In this document: piece by piece, positions 15,394-23,532 of the stretch | How the letters are laid out: every line of letters starts with the position of its first letter | Numbering within the stretch: the first letter of the stretch is position 1 | DNA from: Dehalococcoidia bacterium | GTDB lineage: Bacteria; Chloroflexota; Dehalococcoidia; Bin125 | DNA length: 41,788 nucleotides | Assembly: GCA_022822855.1 (NCBI GenBank) | Contig: JAJDYG010000010.1 | Location: 1-41,788, forward strand | Reading direction: 5' to 3' | Translations under genes and position numbers: made by a program | The notes under the pieces: generated by a model | Database searches by the model: none | What the model saw: the letters and a program-made list of their open reading frames with translations, nothing else | What the model was told of the DNA's origin: nothing

Positions 15394-16247
15394 ATGCGCT
15401 GGTTGAACTGGACGGCGTCGCGCTGGGCTATGAGGGCGTCGTCGCCTTGCGCGATGTCGAGGTGACCATTGCCCCCGGCGAGCTGATCGGCATCGTCGGT
15501 CCCAGCGGGTCCGGCAAGACGACCCTGTTGCGCTCGTTGCTTGGTGAGCCAGAACTGTATGCGGGGACGGCCAGGGTCGCCGACAACACGCGCGTGGGCT
15601 ACGTTCCCCAGGTCGAAACCGTTGACTGGAACTTCCCGATCACCGTCGAGCAGGTCGCCATGCTCGGCAGTTGGCGAACCCGACGCTGGCTGCCCTGGAC
15701 CAGCCGAGCCGAGCGCAGCCGCGCCCGCGTCGTGCTCTCCCAGCTCGGCATCGCCGACCTCGCGGATCGCCCGATTCGCGCGCTCTCTGGAGGCCAGCAG
15801 CAGCGCACGTTCCTCGCCCGAGCGTTGGTCCGCTCGCCGGACCTGTTGCTGCTCGACGAGCCCACCTCAGGCGTCGACATCAAGACCCGGCACGAGATTC
15901 TCCACCAATTGGCTAGCCTCAACACGGCCGGCGTGACCGTCGTGCTGACCACGCACGACCTCAACGGCGTTGCCTCCCACCTGCCCCGCCTGATCGCGCT
16001 GGGTGAGCAGACCGTGCTCGCCGACGGTCCGCCCTCGGAGGTCTTACAGCCCGACATCCTCGAACGCGCCTACGGCCAACCCATGCTCGTCGTCCGGCGC
16101 GGACACGAGACCTACGTGCTACCGGTGCCGGAGGAAGCGCCGGGCGCGCACCCAGACGCCGAACACGACCACGACGACGATGATGATCACGACCACGCCG
16201 AACTGAGCGTGGTCGACGCCCCCGGAGTGGGCGCCGACCATGCTTGA
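15375..16247 (+). CDS. Zinc-type ABC transporter ATPase (ZnuC-like) with His/Asp tail
   Basis: A 290-residue ATPase with Walker A GPSGSGKTT, Q-loop YVPQ, signature LSGGQQQRT, Walker B LLLLDEPTSG and switch histidine in LTTHDL. It starts at GTG 15375, overlapping the binding-protein gene by 19 bases, and ends eight bases inside the permease gene. The last 30 residues carry a run of Asp and His (HDHDDDDDHDHAE), unusual on the ATP-binding subunit and probably a cytoplasmic metal-binding or sensing tail. Zn specificity is inferred from the binding protein and this tail. Confidence 0.9.
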   Translation: MATVGVDALVELDGVALGYEGVVALRDVEVTIAPGELIGIVGPSGSGKTTLLRSLLGEPELYAGTARVADNTRVGYVPQVETVDWNFPITVEQVAMLGSWRTRRWLPWTSRAERSRARVVLSQLGIADLADRPIRALSGGQQQRTFLARALVRSPDLLLLDEPTSGVDIKTRHEILHQLASLNTAGVTVVLTTHDLNGVASHLPRLIALGEQTVLADGPPSEVLQPDILERAYGQPMLVVRRGHETYVLPVPEEAPGAHPDAEHDHDDDDDHDHAELSVVDAPGVGADHA

Positions 16248-17109
16248 GCCCTTCGAGTTCGGCTTCATGCAACGGGCGATGATCGCAGCCACGCTGGTCG
16301 GCGGTGTGACCGCCGCGGTCGGCGTCTTCGTCATCCTCCGACGCCTCGCCTACATCGGGCACGGCCTGGCCCACAGCATCTTCGGCGGAGCGGTCGTCTC
16401 ATTCACCATCGGGTTCAACTTCTTCGTCGGAGCAAGCCTCTGGGGAGCATTCTCCGTCTTTCTGATCAACCAGGCGGCGCGGCGCAGACAGATCGGCGGC
16501 GACGCGGCGATCGGCATCGTCACCACGGCCGCATTCGCGATCGGCATCGCCGTGATTTCGAGAGCCCGCAGTTTCACTCGCGACTTTGAGGCTGCCCTGT
16601 TTGGAGAGATTCTCGGCATCACCAATCAGGACCTGTACGTCACGACGGGGATGATCGTGTTGATCGCGCTGGTGCTGTTCGCGCTGTGGAAGCCGCTTGT
16701 ATTCATCACCTTCGACCACGATGTCGCAACCTCGTACGGCATCTCCGTGCGCTGGGTCGAGGCGATCTTCTCGCTCGCCCTGGCCGCCACCGTCGTGGCC
16801 GCCTTGCAGGTGCTCGGCGTCACTCTAATCGCGGCTGCTCTGGTCATTCCGCCCGTTGTCGCCCGGATGATGACGGATTCGTTCCCCCGGCTCTTCGTGA
16901 TCGCCGTCGTGATCGGCGCGGTCACCGGATTCCTCGGGGTCTATGTGTCCTGGTTTGTCGACGTTTCCTCAGGCGCGACGGTGGTCCTGGTCCAGGCCGC
17001 CGTCTTCGCCCTGACACTCGGCTGGGGGGTGATCGAGTCGCGACGCGGTTTCAGCGCCACTCGTCGCGCCGAGCGGCTGGCCGGACTGGAGCGGTCGCTC
17101 AACGACTAA
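16240..17109 (+). CDS. Zinc/manganese-type ABC transporter permease (ZnuB/MntB-like)
   Basis: A 289-residue polytopic inner-membrane protein of the ABC-3 family with about eight hydrophobic segments. Family landmarks are FMQRAMIAATLVGGVTAAVGVFVILRRLAYIGHGLAHSIFGG near the N-terminus and VLGVTLIAAALVIPPVVARMMTDSF in the second half. The start overlaps the ATPase gene by eight bases, so expression is coupled. It completes a binding protein / ATPase / permease importer. Confidence 0.92.
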   Translation: MLEPFEFGFMQRAMIAATLVGGVTAAVGVFVILRRLAYIGHGLAHSIFGGAVVSFTIGFNFFVGASLWGAFSVFLINQAARRRQIGGDAAIGIVTTAAFAIGIAVISRARSFTRDFEAALFGEILGITNQDLYVTTGMIVLIALVLFALWKPLVFITFDHDVATSYGISVRWVEAIFSLALAATVVAALQVLGVTLIAAALVIPPVVARMMTDSFPRLFVIAVVIGAVTGFLGVYVSWFVDVSSGATVVLVQAAVFALTLGWGVIESRRGFSATRRAERLAGLERSLND

Positions 17110-17153
17110 CCTTCCGTGTCTGCCCTATCGGGTGAGGGTCCCAACGCCTCGGT

Positions 17154-17396
17154 TCAGCCCACCCCGCTCAGAACCAGGCCCATCAGCGCGAGCGTGAGAG
17201 CCAGCATCAGGCCGATGCCCCAGCGCATCCACGCCTGTCCGGTCTTCATCTCCGAGCGCAGGTCGTCGATCCTCTGGTTGAGATCAGAGCGCAGGTCATC
17301 GATTCTTTTGTTGACCTGATCGAGTGATCGCTGGAACTCGCCCGAGCTCACCGGGCGGCTGTCGGGATCAGGAAGCTGCTCGCTGCTCGAGACCAT
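17154..17396 (-). CDS. Small coiled-coil protein with C-terminal membrane anchor
   Basis: An 80-residue protein from the ATG at 17394-17396, with GAGGTG four bases upstream; a GTG three bases earlier is too close to that site. Residues 19-50 are a coiled coil containing a near-exact internal repeat (RIDDLRSDLNQ then RIDDLRSEM). Residues about 58-78 are a membrane helix. No family recognised beyond small tail-anchored coiled-coil proteins. The plan is like that of the 82-residue protein at 2091-2339. The 3' end faces the importer operon. Confidence 0.7.
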   Translation of the reverse strand: MVSSSEQLPDPDSRPVSSGEFQRSLDQVNKRIDDLRSDLNQRIDDLRSEMKTGQAWMRWGIGLMLALTLALMGLVLSGVG

Positions 17397-17572
17397 CACT
17401 CACCTCATCACGTCTACCTAGCATCATATACGAAGCGCTCAGATTTCGGCGTCTATCCGAACCGGTATCCACGCTTAGCTGTCTCGCCTGGGTGGAGCCT
17501 GTGCCCAACGATTGACGGACTGGTTAGAGTCAGAGCCAGCCAATCAATTCGTCGCTCCTATTGAGTCAATCG

Positions 17573-20329
17573 ATGTCCAGCCAGCCCAGTCCAGGCTCCG
17601 CGGATCCCACCGAGGATGCTCCGCCGCTGTTCGATTTGGCGGCCCTCGAAGAGGGACAGCCGCCCCTCGAGCCTGCGGACCTGGTCCGCGTGACGGAGGC
17701 GTTGGCGGAGATTGACGGCCGCTCCGATGGAGGCTGGCTGACCGACTGGCCGAGCCCCGCGCCGGCTGAGACTCCTCCGCCCCTGGCCTCCGGTGTCGCT
17801 GCTCCGGCGCCGACCGCCGATCCCGAGCCTGAGGCTGAGCCGGATCGTCCGCGCCGACGAGCCGCGCCGGTTGAACCGCCGGAACTCGTGGGACTGAGCG
17901 ACCGCGAAGTCGCCCAGCGCATCGAAGGTGGACGTGTCAACCGCGACAGCTCCAAACAGCGCTCCGACCTTGATGTCGTGGTGGCCAACGTCTTCACCTA
18001 CTTCAACCTGGTCCTTTTCGGTCTGATCGGAATCCTGCTGGTGCTGGCGGTCACCGAGCAGAAGACCGATCACCTGCAGGACGCGGCGTTCGTCGGGATG
18101 GTCGTTGTGGCCAACGTCCTGATCGGAACCTTCCAGGAGATTCGCGCGACCCGCAAATTGCGGCAACTAGTCGCGCTGACCGCCCCGACCGCGACCGTGG
18201 TGCGCGGTGGATATGAACAGGAAGTGCCGGCCACCGATGTTGTCGCCGACGATCTTCTCGTCCTCCGGAGCGGAGAGCAGGTTGTTGCCGACGGCCCGAT
18301 CGTCTGGGACGAAGCGGAACTGGATGAATCGATCCTGACCGGCGAGACCAGCTCGGTCCGACGCGGCCCAGGCGACGAGCTGGAGTCCGGAGCCTTCTGC
18401 GTCGGCGGCTCGTGCTACTACCTCGCGACGCGCGTCGGCGACGAATCGCGAGCCGTCCGGGAGACGCGGGACGCGCGGGAACTCAAACGGACCGAGACTC
18501 CGCTTCAGCTTCGCTTCAAGCGGATCCTTGACGGCCTGATCGTCGGCACGGCGATCCTGGGCCTGCTGATTCTGATCTCGTTCATGATCACCGGCCGCGA
18601 GTTCGACGAGGCGGTCAAGGCGACGATCGCAACCGCGACCTCGGTTGTGCCCGAGGGCCTGATGCTCGGCTTCACTGTCGCCTTCGCCGTCGGCGCGCTG
18701 CGCGTCTCGCGGATGGGCGCGATCGTGCAGGACAACACGGCCGTTGAGGCGCTCAACTATCTCGACACGATCTGCCTGGACAAGACCGGCACGATTACTG
18801 CGAACCGGTTGCAGGTCGACGATGTCCGCTGGGCGCCCGGCGGACGCTCGCTCGCCGGTTGGCTCGGCGCGTTTGCGGTCTCGACCTCCGCCAACAACAA
18901 GACGGCCGAGGCGCTGTCGACGGCGTTCGCGGCGCAGACCAATGGCGCGAGCCTGGTCAACGACGAGCCGTTCAACTCCGAGCGACGCTGGAGCGCGGCC
19001 CGTCTGCGCATCGGGACCGAGGAGCGCGTGTTTGTGCTCGGCGCGCCCGAGCGTTTGCTTCGCGCCGACGACGGCGAGGACGATCAGGCTCGATCCGAGT
19101 TGATGTCGGAGTACGAGGTGGCGGCTCAGCGGGGGTTGCGCGGCGTCGTGTTCGCCGAGGCGGCCGGCATGCCGGACGCCGAGACCGACACGCTGCCGCC
19201 GCTGCGGGTCGTCGCGCTGATCACGGTGGCCGACGAACTTCGCGCCGAGATCGCCAATGCGTTCCGGATGATGGACGAGATCGGCATCGAGCCGAAGATC
19301 ATCAGCGGGGACAATCCCGCGACGGTCGCCGCCCTCGTACAACAGCTTGGGATCCGCCTCCAGGGCGGACTGATCACAGGCTCCGCCCTCGAACGACTGA
19401 GCGATGACGAGTTCGCCGATGCGGTCGAGGAGAACTCGGTCTTCGGGCGGATCGCGCCTCAGCAGAAGAAGCGGATCGTCGGCGCATTGCAGTCGAACGG
19501 CCATTACGTCGCGATGGTCGGCGACGGGGCGAACGATGTCCGCGCGCTGCGCCAGGCGGATGTCGGCGTGGCGATGGAATCGGGCGCCAACACGGCCAAG
19601 GGCGTGGCGTCGATTGTACTTCGGAACGACTCGTTTGAGGCGCTGGTCGAGGGTTCGGCGATTGCACAGAGTGTGCTCGGCAATGCCTCGCAACTGTCCA
19701 AGCTGTTCGTGACCAAGAGCTTCTATGCCTTCCTGATCATCTTCATCTCCAACATGATGGGGCTTGAGTTCCCGTTCCTGCCGCGACACGGCTCACTGAC
19801 CGCGCTGTTCACGCTGGGCGTGCCGGCCGTCTTCATCACCCTGACCCGCCCGCCACGCTCGGCCGGGCGCGATTTCCTCTCGTCAACGATGCGCTTCGCG
19901 ATTCCGGCCTCGTTGGCTCTGGCCGTCTCGGCCGTTGCCGTCCACCTGTTGACCGAGGGCATCCTCGGACGACCCGTCGAGGACGCCCGCACCCTCGTTT
20001 CGACCACGATCGGCATCGTCGGGTTGGCCTACATGGTCGAAGTTATTGGGTACCAGGGCGCGACGCGCGACAACCTGATGCGGCCAGCGCTGGTCACCTT
20101 CTTTGGCGTTGCCCTGCTGGGAGTCTTCATCTTGACGCTGTACACGCCGCCGCTGCGCAACTTCTTCGACTTCTCGCCGCTCTCCGGCGCCGAGTGGGCG
20201 ATCGTCGCCTTCGCCGTTGCCGCGGCGCTGGCGGGCAAGTGGGTGCTGTCGACCTACGCGGCGCAGATCATGCGGCGACTGACCGGCCAGGCGTACGAGG
20301 AAGCGGCCTCTCGCGGACGGGCGAACTAG
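17573..20329 (+). CDS. P-type cation-transporting ATPase, CtpE-like
   Basis: A 918-residue HAD-type P-ATPase. The phosphorylation site DKTGT has Asp403, the actuator loop is SILTGET, the hinge is GDGAND (650-655), and the membrane segment before the P-domain is VVPEGLMLGF. The VPEGL motif, the order of helices and YLDTICLDKTGT match mycobacterial CtpE (implicated in calcium uptake) better than metal CPx or MgtA types. Residues 1-105 are an extra Pro/Ala/Glu-rich, probably disordered extension absent from CtpE; a TTG at 17561 would add four more. I read the ion as probably Ca2+, but from family likeness only. It converges on mcl across a palindrome. Confidence 0.85.
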   Translation: MSSQPSPGSADPTEDAPPLFDLAALEEGQPPLEPADLVRVTEALAEIDGRSDGGWLTDWPSPAPAETPPPLASGVAAPAPTADPEPEAEPDRPRRRAAPVEPPELVGLSDREVAQRIEGGRVNRDSSKQRSDLDVVVANVFTYFNLVLFGLIGILLVLAVTEQKTDHLQDAAFVGMVVVANVLIGTFQEIRATRKLRQLVALTAPTATVVRGGYEQEVPATDVVADDLLVLRSGEQVVADGPIVWDEAELDESILTGETSSVRRGPGDELESGAFCVGGSCYYLATRVGDESRAVRETRDARELKRTETPLQLRFKRILDGLIVGTAILGLLILISFMITGREFDEAVKATIATATSVVPEGLMLGFTVAFAVGALRVSRMGAIVQDNTAVEALNYLDTICLDKTGTITANRLQVDDVRWAPGGRSLAGWLGAFAVSTSANNKTAEALSTAFAAQTNGASLVNDEPFNSERRWSAARLRIGTEERVFVLGAPERLLRADDGEDDQARSELMSEYEVAAQRGLRGVVFAEAAGMPDAETDTLPPLRVVALITVADELRAEIANAFRMMDEIGIEPKIISGDNPATVAALVQQLGIRLQGGLITGSALERLSDDEFADAVEENSVFGRIAPQQKKRIVGALQSNGHYVAMVGDGANDVRALRQADVGVAMESGANTAKGVASIVLRNDSFEALVEGSAIAQSVLGNASQLSKLFVTKSFYAFLIIFISNMMGLEFPFLPRHGSLTALFTLGVPAVFITLTRPPRSAGRDFLSSTMRFAIPASLALAVSAVAVHLLTEGILGRPVEDARTLVSTTIGIVGLAYMVEVIGYQGATRDNLMRPALVTFFGVALLGVFILTLYTPPLRNFFDFSPLSGAEWAIVAFAVAAALAGKWVLSTYAAQIMRRLTGQAYEEAASRGRAN

Positions 20330-20405
20330 GGCGTGACTTAGGGGGCGACCCCCCTCAGTCCCTACGGGACAGCTCCCCCCTGGAAGGGGGGAGCGCGAAG
20401 GCTGG
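20330..20405. terminator. Bidirectional terminator-like palindromes between ctpE-like gene and mcl
   Basis: Between convergent stops lie two stems: GTCCC (20358-20362) with GGGAC (20366-20370), and GCTCCCCCC (20372-20380) with GGGGGGAGC (20386-20394), loop TGGAA. This is a member of the window-wide CCCCCTC repeat class. The position suits termination from both sides, though no T-run is present. Confidence 0.55.
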
Positions 20406-21464
20406 CTATTCGCTATACAGATCGGCTAGTTCTGGGTCCTTTTCGGCCAGCATGTCGGCGAGGTCGAGGAGGACCTGGCACTGCTTGTAGGTCGCGTCGT
20501 CCTGCATCTTGCCGTCGACGACCGCGACGCCGCCTGAGCCGCCGGCCTCTTCCATTGCCGCGACGACGCGGCGGGCGAACGAGACCTCGTCCGGGTTGGG
20601 GCGGAAGACGGCCTTGGCGATGGGGATCTGGTTGGGATGCAGCGTCCAGGCGCCGACGCAGCCGAGGATGAAGGCGGCGCGGAACTGGTCCTCGCAACCG
20701 ACGGGGTCGGAGAAGTCGCCGAAGGGTCCGTAGAAGGGATAGATTTCGTTGGCCGCGCAGGCGTCGATCATCCTGGCCAGCGTGTAGTGCCAGGGGTCCT
20801 GGATGTAGGGGGTGCGCGGCGCTGATTCGTCGTTCGGGTCGGCATCGGTGCGGACCACGTAGCCGGGGTGCGGCCCGCCGACGCGGGTGGTCTTCATCCG
20901 CCGCGAGGCAGCGAGATCGGAGGGTCCGAGGCTCATGCCCTGCAGCCGCGGACTGGACTGGGCGATGGCCTCGACGTTGGAGACGCCCTGGGCCGTCTCG
21001 AGGATGGCGTGGATGAGGATCGGCCGGCTGAGGCCGTTGCGCGCTTCGAGTTGGGCGAGCAGCAGGTCGAGGAAGCGGATCTCTTCGGGTCCGTTGACCT
21101 TGGGCAGCATGACGGTGTCGAGGACATCGCCGATCTCGGAGGTCAGCTCGAGCATGTCGTCGAGGAACCAGGGGCTGTCGATGGCGTTGACCCGGGTCCA
21201 GAGCTTCGTCGCGCCGAGGTCGAGGGTCTTGCCCACGTCGATCAATCCGGCGCGGGCCGCTTCCTTGGCGTTGGGCGGGATCGCATCCTCGAGGTTGCCG
21301 AGCAGGATGTCGACGGTCGGGGCGAGCTGGGGCAGGCGGTTGCGGATGCGCTCGTTGGAGGGGTCGAAGAAGTGGATCATCCGTGAGGGGTAGGTGGGGA
21401 TGTCGGATGGCGGGTTGGGGGCGCCGAGCACCAGCGGTCGGAGGAACTGTCGGGGAACGGGCAT
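20406..21464 (-). CDS. mcl: Malyl-CoA / citramalyl-CoA lyase, Chloroflexus type
   Basis: A 352-residue member of the HpcH/CitE-like CoA-lyase family. From memory it follows Chloroflexus aurantiacus malyl-CoA lyase along its whole length: PLVLGAPNPP start, PSRMIHFFDP, ILLGNLEDAIPPNAKEAARAG, ILIHAILETAQG, MSLGPSDLAASRRMKTTRVGG, YPFYGPFGDF, WTLHPNQIPIAK and GKMQDDATYKQ. The Glu and Asp residues in LETAQG and GPSDLAAS supply the Mg site. In Chloroflexus this enzyme cleaves malyl-, beta-methylmalyl- and citramalyl-CoA in the 3-hydroxypropionate bicycle. No other bicycle gene is in the window, so glyoxylate or C5-acid metabolism is equally possible. Identity and symbol are fairly secure; physiological role is not. 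Confidence 0.9.
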   Translation of the reverse strand: MPVPRQFLRPLVLGAPNPPSDIPTYPSRMIHFFDPSNERIRNRLPQLAPTVDILLGNLEDAIPPNAKEAARAGLIDVGKTLDLGATKLWTRVNAIDSPWFLDDMLELTSEIGDVLDTVMLPKVNGPEEIRFLDLLLAQLEARNGLSRPILIHAILETAQGVSNVEAIAQSSPRLQGMSLGPSDLAASRRMKTTRVGGPHPGYVVRTDADPNDESAPRTPYIQDPWHYTLARMIDACAANEIYPFYGPFGDFSDPVGCEDQFRAAFILGCVGAWTLHPNQIPIAKAVFRPNPDEVSFARRVVAAMEEAGGSGGVAVVDGKMQDDATYKQCQVLLDLADMLAEKDPELADLYSE

Positions 21465-21613
21465 GGGATGAACTCCTGGATACAGGCCTGAGCCTATGGC
21501 GGCAGCGAGATAGGCGCAGTGGCGGTCGGCTCGGTGGCGGGCACGGCGGGGCCGGGGTCGGGTGATCGGCCTGCAAGAAAAAAAACGCGCGAGAAAAAAG
21601 AGAACGAGGCGGA

Positions 21614-21964
21614 TTACAAGGGGTCGGCGTCTTCCTCCGGAGATTCCTCGCCTTGCGGGGAGCCCCCCTCTGTCCCCGCATCAAGTGCGGGGCAGGCTAC
21701 TCCGTGACATCTCCCCCCGCTGGAAGCGGGGGGAGATGGGGAAGGGGAGGCGCGGTCGTAGAGGTCTCGGAGTTGGTGTCGGGCGACGTCGTATGGTTCG
21801 GTGGCGAAGTAGAGCTCTTGGTTGAGGCGGGCTCGCTCGGTCGGGGCGAACAGTTCTCGGACGATGGCGTTGAGGGCCTTGAGTCGGATGTAGCCGGGGT
21901 TGTGTGGTTCGGAGCGTCGCCAGAGGCGGTCGATTCTGGCTCGGAAGTGGTAGGGGTTGGGCAT
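21614..21964 (-). CDS. Hypothetical protein with repeat-derived C-terminus
   Basis: A 116-residue reading from the ATG at 21962-21964. Residues 1-71 look like a real, basic helical domain (RARIDRLWRRSEP, LKALNAIVRELFAPTERARL, LYDRA). I recognise no family. Residues 72-116 are translated from an intergenic palindromic repeat (21655-21747), so the original 3' end has been replaced or extended by it. Downstream of its stop, on its own strand, come runs of eight and six T (plus-strand A-runs 21578-21585 and 21594-21599), which may aid termination. Codon use of the first part is like its neighbours. Confidence 0.5.
   Translation of the reverse strand: MPNPYHFRARIDRLWRRSEPHNPGYIRLKALNAIVRELFAPTERARLNQELYFATEPYDVARHQLRDLYDRASPSPSPPASSGGRCHGVACPALDAGTEGGSPQGEESPEEDADPL
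21655..21747. repeat. Composite palindromic repeat with nested mini-hairpin
   Basis: A CCCCCTCTG...GTGACATCTCCCCCC repeat of the class seen at 38001. It is interrupted by a 24-bp mini-hairpin at 21673-21696 (arms CCCCGCA and TGCGGGG around TCAAG, ending CAGG). The outer part contains the stem CTCCCCCCGC / GCGGGGGGAG near 21711-21735. It lies inside the 3' end of the hypothetical gene 21614-21964. Confidence 0.75.
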
Positions 21965-22659
21965 TGGGGGGCTCCTTGTCTTGGAATGCACGTATGTTCT
22001 GATGGTATCGAGGTTTGGAGGAGTGAGACGGTGGATTGCGGGGTGGAGTTGAGGGATCAGCAATGTTGTGTGGCTTGCGTTGCCCCCCTCTGCCTTCGGG
22101 TCGAGCCCGGGGCAGGCTTCGGCATCTCCCCCCAAAAGGGGGAGATAACGGGAAGGGGAGACTGGCGTTGTTGCTGAGGGGGACGGTGTTGTCCCTGGCG
22201 GAGGTGGGTGCTCTGGGTCCCGCGTCCCCTGGTCAGGCCGGGGGCAGGCGGGGCGCGGGGCGTCGGAGGGGGAAGGAGCGGGTCCCCGAATAAATCGGGG
22301 ACTGGATGGGAGCGGAGGGGCAGCGGGGTGTGTTGCTGAGGCGGATGGTGTTGCCGTGGCGGGGCGTGGGTGCTCTGGGCCCCGTGTCAAGCACGGGGCA
22401 TCGGAAGGGGGAGGGGGCAAGCGGGGGGCGTCGGAGGGGGCGGGTCCCCGAATAAATCGGGGACTGCGAATGGGGAGGGGGCGTGAGGATGTTGCTGAAG
22501 CGGGCGGTGTTGCCGTTGCGGGGTTGGGTGCTCTGGGCCCCGCGTCGGGGCGCGGGGCATCGGAAGGGGCGGGGGGATGTGTCGGCTGGTTGGTGGCGCG
22601 TTTATCATCGGTTCGGGCGATCTGGGTGGTCCAGGCGCCAGTTGTGAGGGATGTGAACG
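21965..22659. repeat. Gene-free region with palindromic repeat and a 160-bp tandem array
   Basis: No gene is credible here. 22079-22160 is a CCCCCTCTG-class repeat interrupted by the 24-bp mini-hairpin 22093-22116. From about 22170 a unit starting GTTGCTGA recurs at 22170, 22332 and 22491, giving periods of 162 and 159 bp. Each unit contains the GCCCCGTG/CACGGGGC-type stem (modified copy near 22217-22256; 22379-22399; 22537-22558), and the first two also hold a GTCCCCGA/TCGGGGAC stem (22282-22302, 22444-22464). A diverged unit start occurs at 239. The last 50 bp hold the ribosome site (AGGG 22647-22650) of the next gene. Confidence 0.75.
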
Positions 22660-23532
22660 ATGGCGATCGATCTGACGTTGGGCGCGGTGCTGCCGACCAA
22701 TGAGATTGGCGGGGACCCGTCGGCGATACGCGATTTTGCCCAGGCGGTTGAGGGGATGGGGTTTGACCACCTGTTGATCTACGACCATGTGTTGGGCGCC
22801 GATCCCGCCGTCCACCGGATGACCGGTCCGTACACCGATGAGCATCCGTTCCACGAGGTCTTCGTGACGCTGAGCTTCATCGCCGCGTGTACGCGTGAGT
22901 TGGGCCTGGCGACCTGCGTGCTGGTGCTGCCGCAGCGTCAGACGGCGCTGGTGGCGAAGCAGGCTGCCCAACTGGCCGTGCTCTCGGGGAATCGATTCAG
23001 GCTTGGCGTCGGGAGCGGTTGGAATCACGTCGAGTACGAGGCGCTGGGTGAGAACTTCAAGAATCGCGGGCGACGCCAGGAGGAGCAGATCGAGCTGATG
23101 CGATCTCTCTGGTCCGATCACCTGGTCGACTTCGACGGCGAGTTTCACAAGGTCACGGCAGCCGGGATCGAGCCGCGACCGACGGAGCCGATCCAGGTCT
23201 GGTTCGGCGGCGGGCATGACCGGCAGTTGCGGCGGACGGCGAAGATTGGGGACGGCTGGTTCCCGGTCGGGCCGCCTAATCCGGACTCGGCGGCGATGGT
23301 CGAAGCGCTGCGCGGCTACCTGCGAGATCACGGCCGCGACGCCGAGAACTTCCCGATGGAACCGCAGGCGCAGTTCCGTGGCGGCAACCCGGAGCTGTGG
23401 GTATCGCACGCGGAGAAGTGGGCTGAGCTGGGGGCGACGGCGATCTCTATTGCGACGATGAACGCCGGGCTGCCGGATATCGACGCTCATATTGACGCGG
23501 TGCGACAGTATCGGGAGGCGGTGACGGCGTAG
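22660..23532 (+). CDS. LLM-class (F420-type) oxidoreductase
   Basis: A 290-residue luciferase-like protein of normal length. Visible signatures: HLLIYDHVLG (about 37-46), FRLGVGSGWNHVEYEALG (about 112-129, the family GxGxGW segment) and IQVWFGGGHDRQLRRTAKIGDGWFP (about 177-201). It starts at ATG with AGGG upstream. The substrate is unknown. It stands alone between repeat regions, so its mobility or recent arrival is possible, but its composition is not unusual. Confidence 0.88.
   Translation: MAIDLTLGAVLPTNEIGGDPSAIRDFAQAVEGMGFDHLLIYDHVLGADPAVHRMTGPYTDEHPFHEVFVTLSFIAACTRELGLATCVLVLPQRQTALVAKQAAQLAVLSGNRFRLGVGSGWNHVEYEALGENFKNRGRRQEEQIELMRSLWSDHLVDFDGEFHKVTAAGIEPRPTEPIQVWFGGGHDRQLRRTAKIGDGWFPVGPPNPDSAAMVEALRGYLRDHGRDAENFPMEPQAQFRGGNPELWVSHAEKWAELGATAISIATMNAGLPDIDAHIDAVRQYREAVTA

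Noticed and set aside
18167..19789. 540-codon minus-strand frame inside the P-type ATPase gene
   Set aside because: Antisense shadow; the sense strand carries an intact DKTGT/GDGAND ATPase.
20327..20345. TAGGGCGTGAC after the CtpE-like gene as an IS end
   Set aside because: Only the first seven bases resemble the IS end; the GTTCA part is missing.
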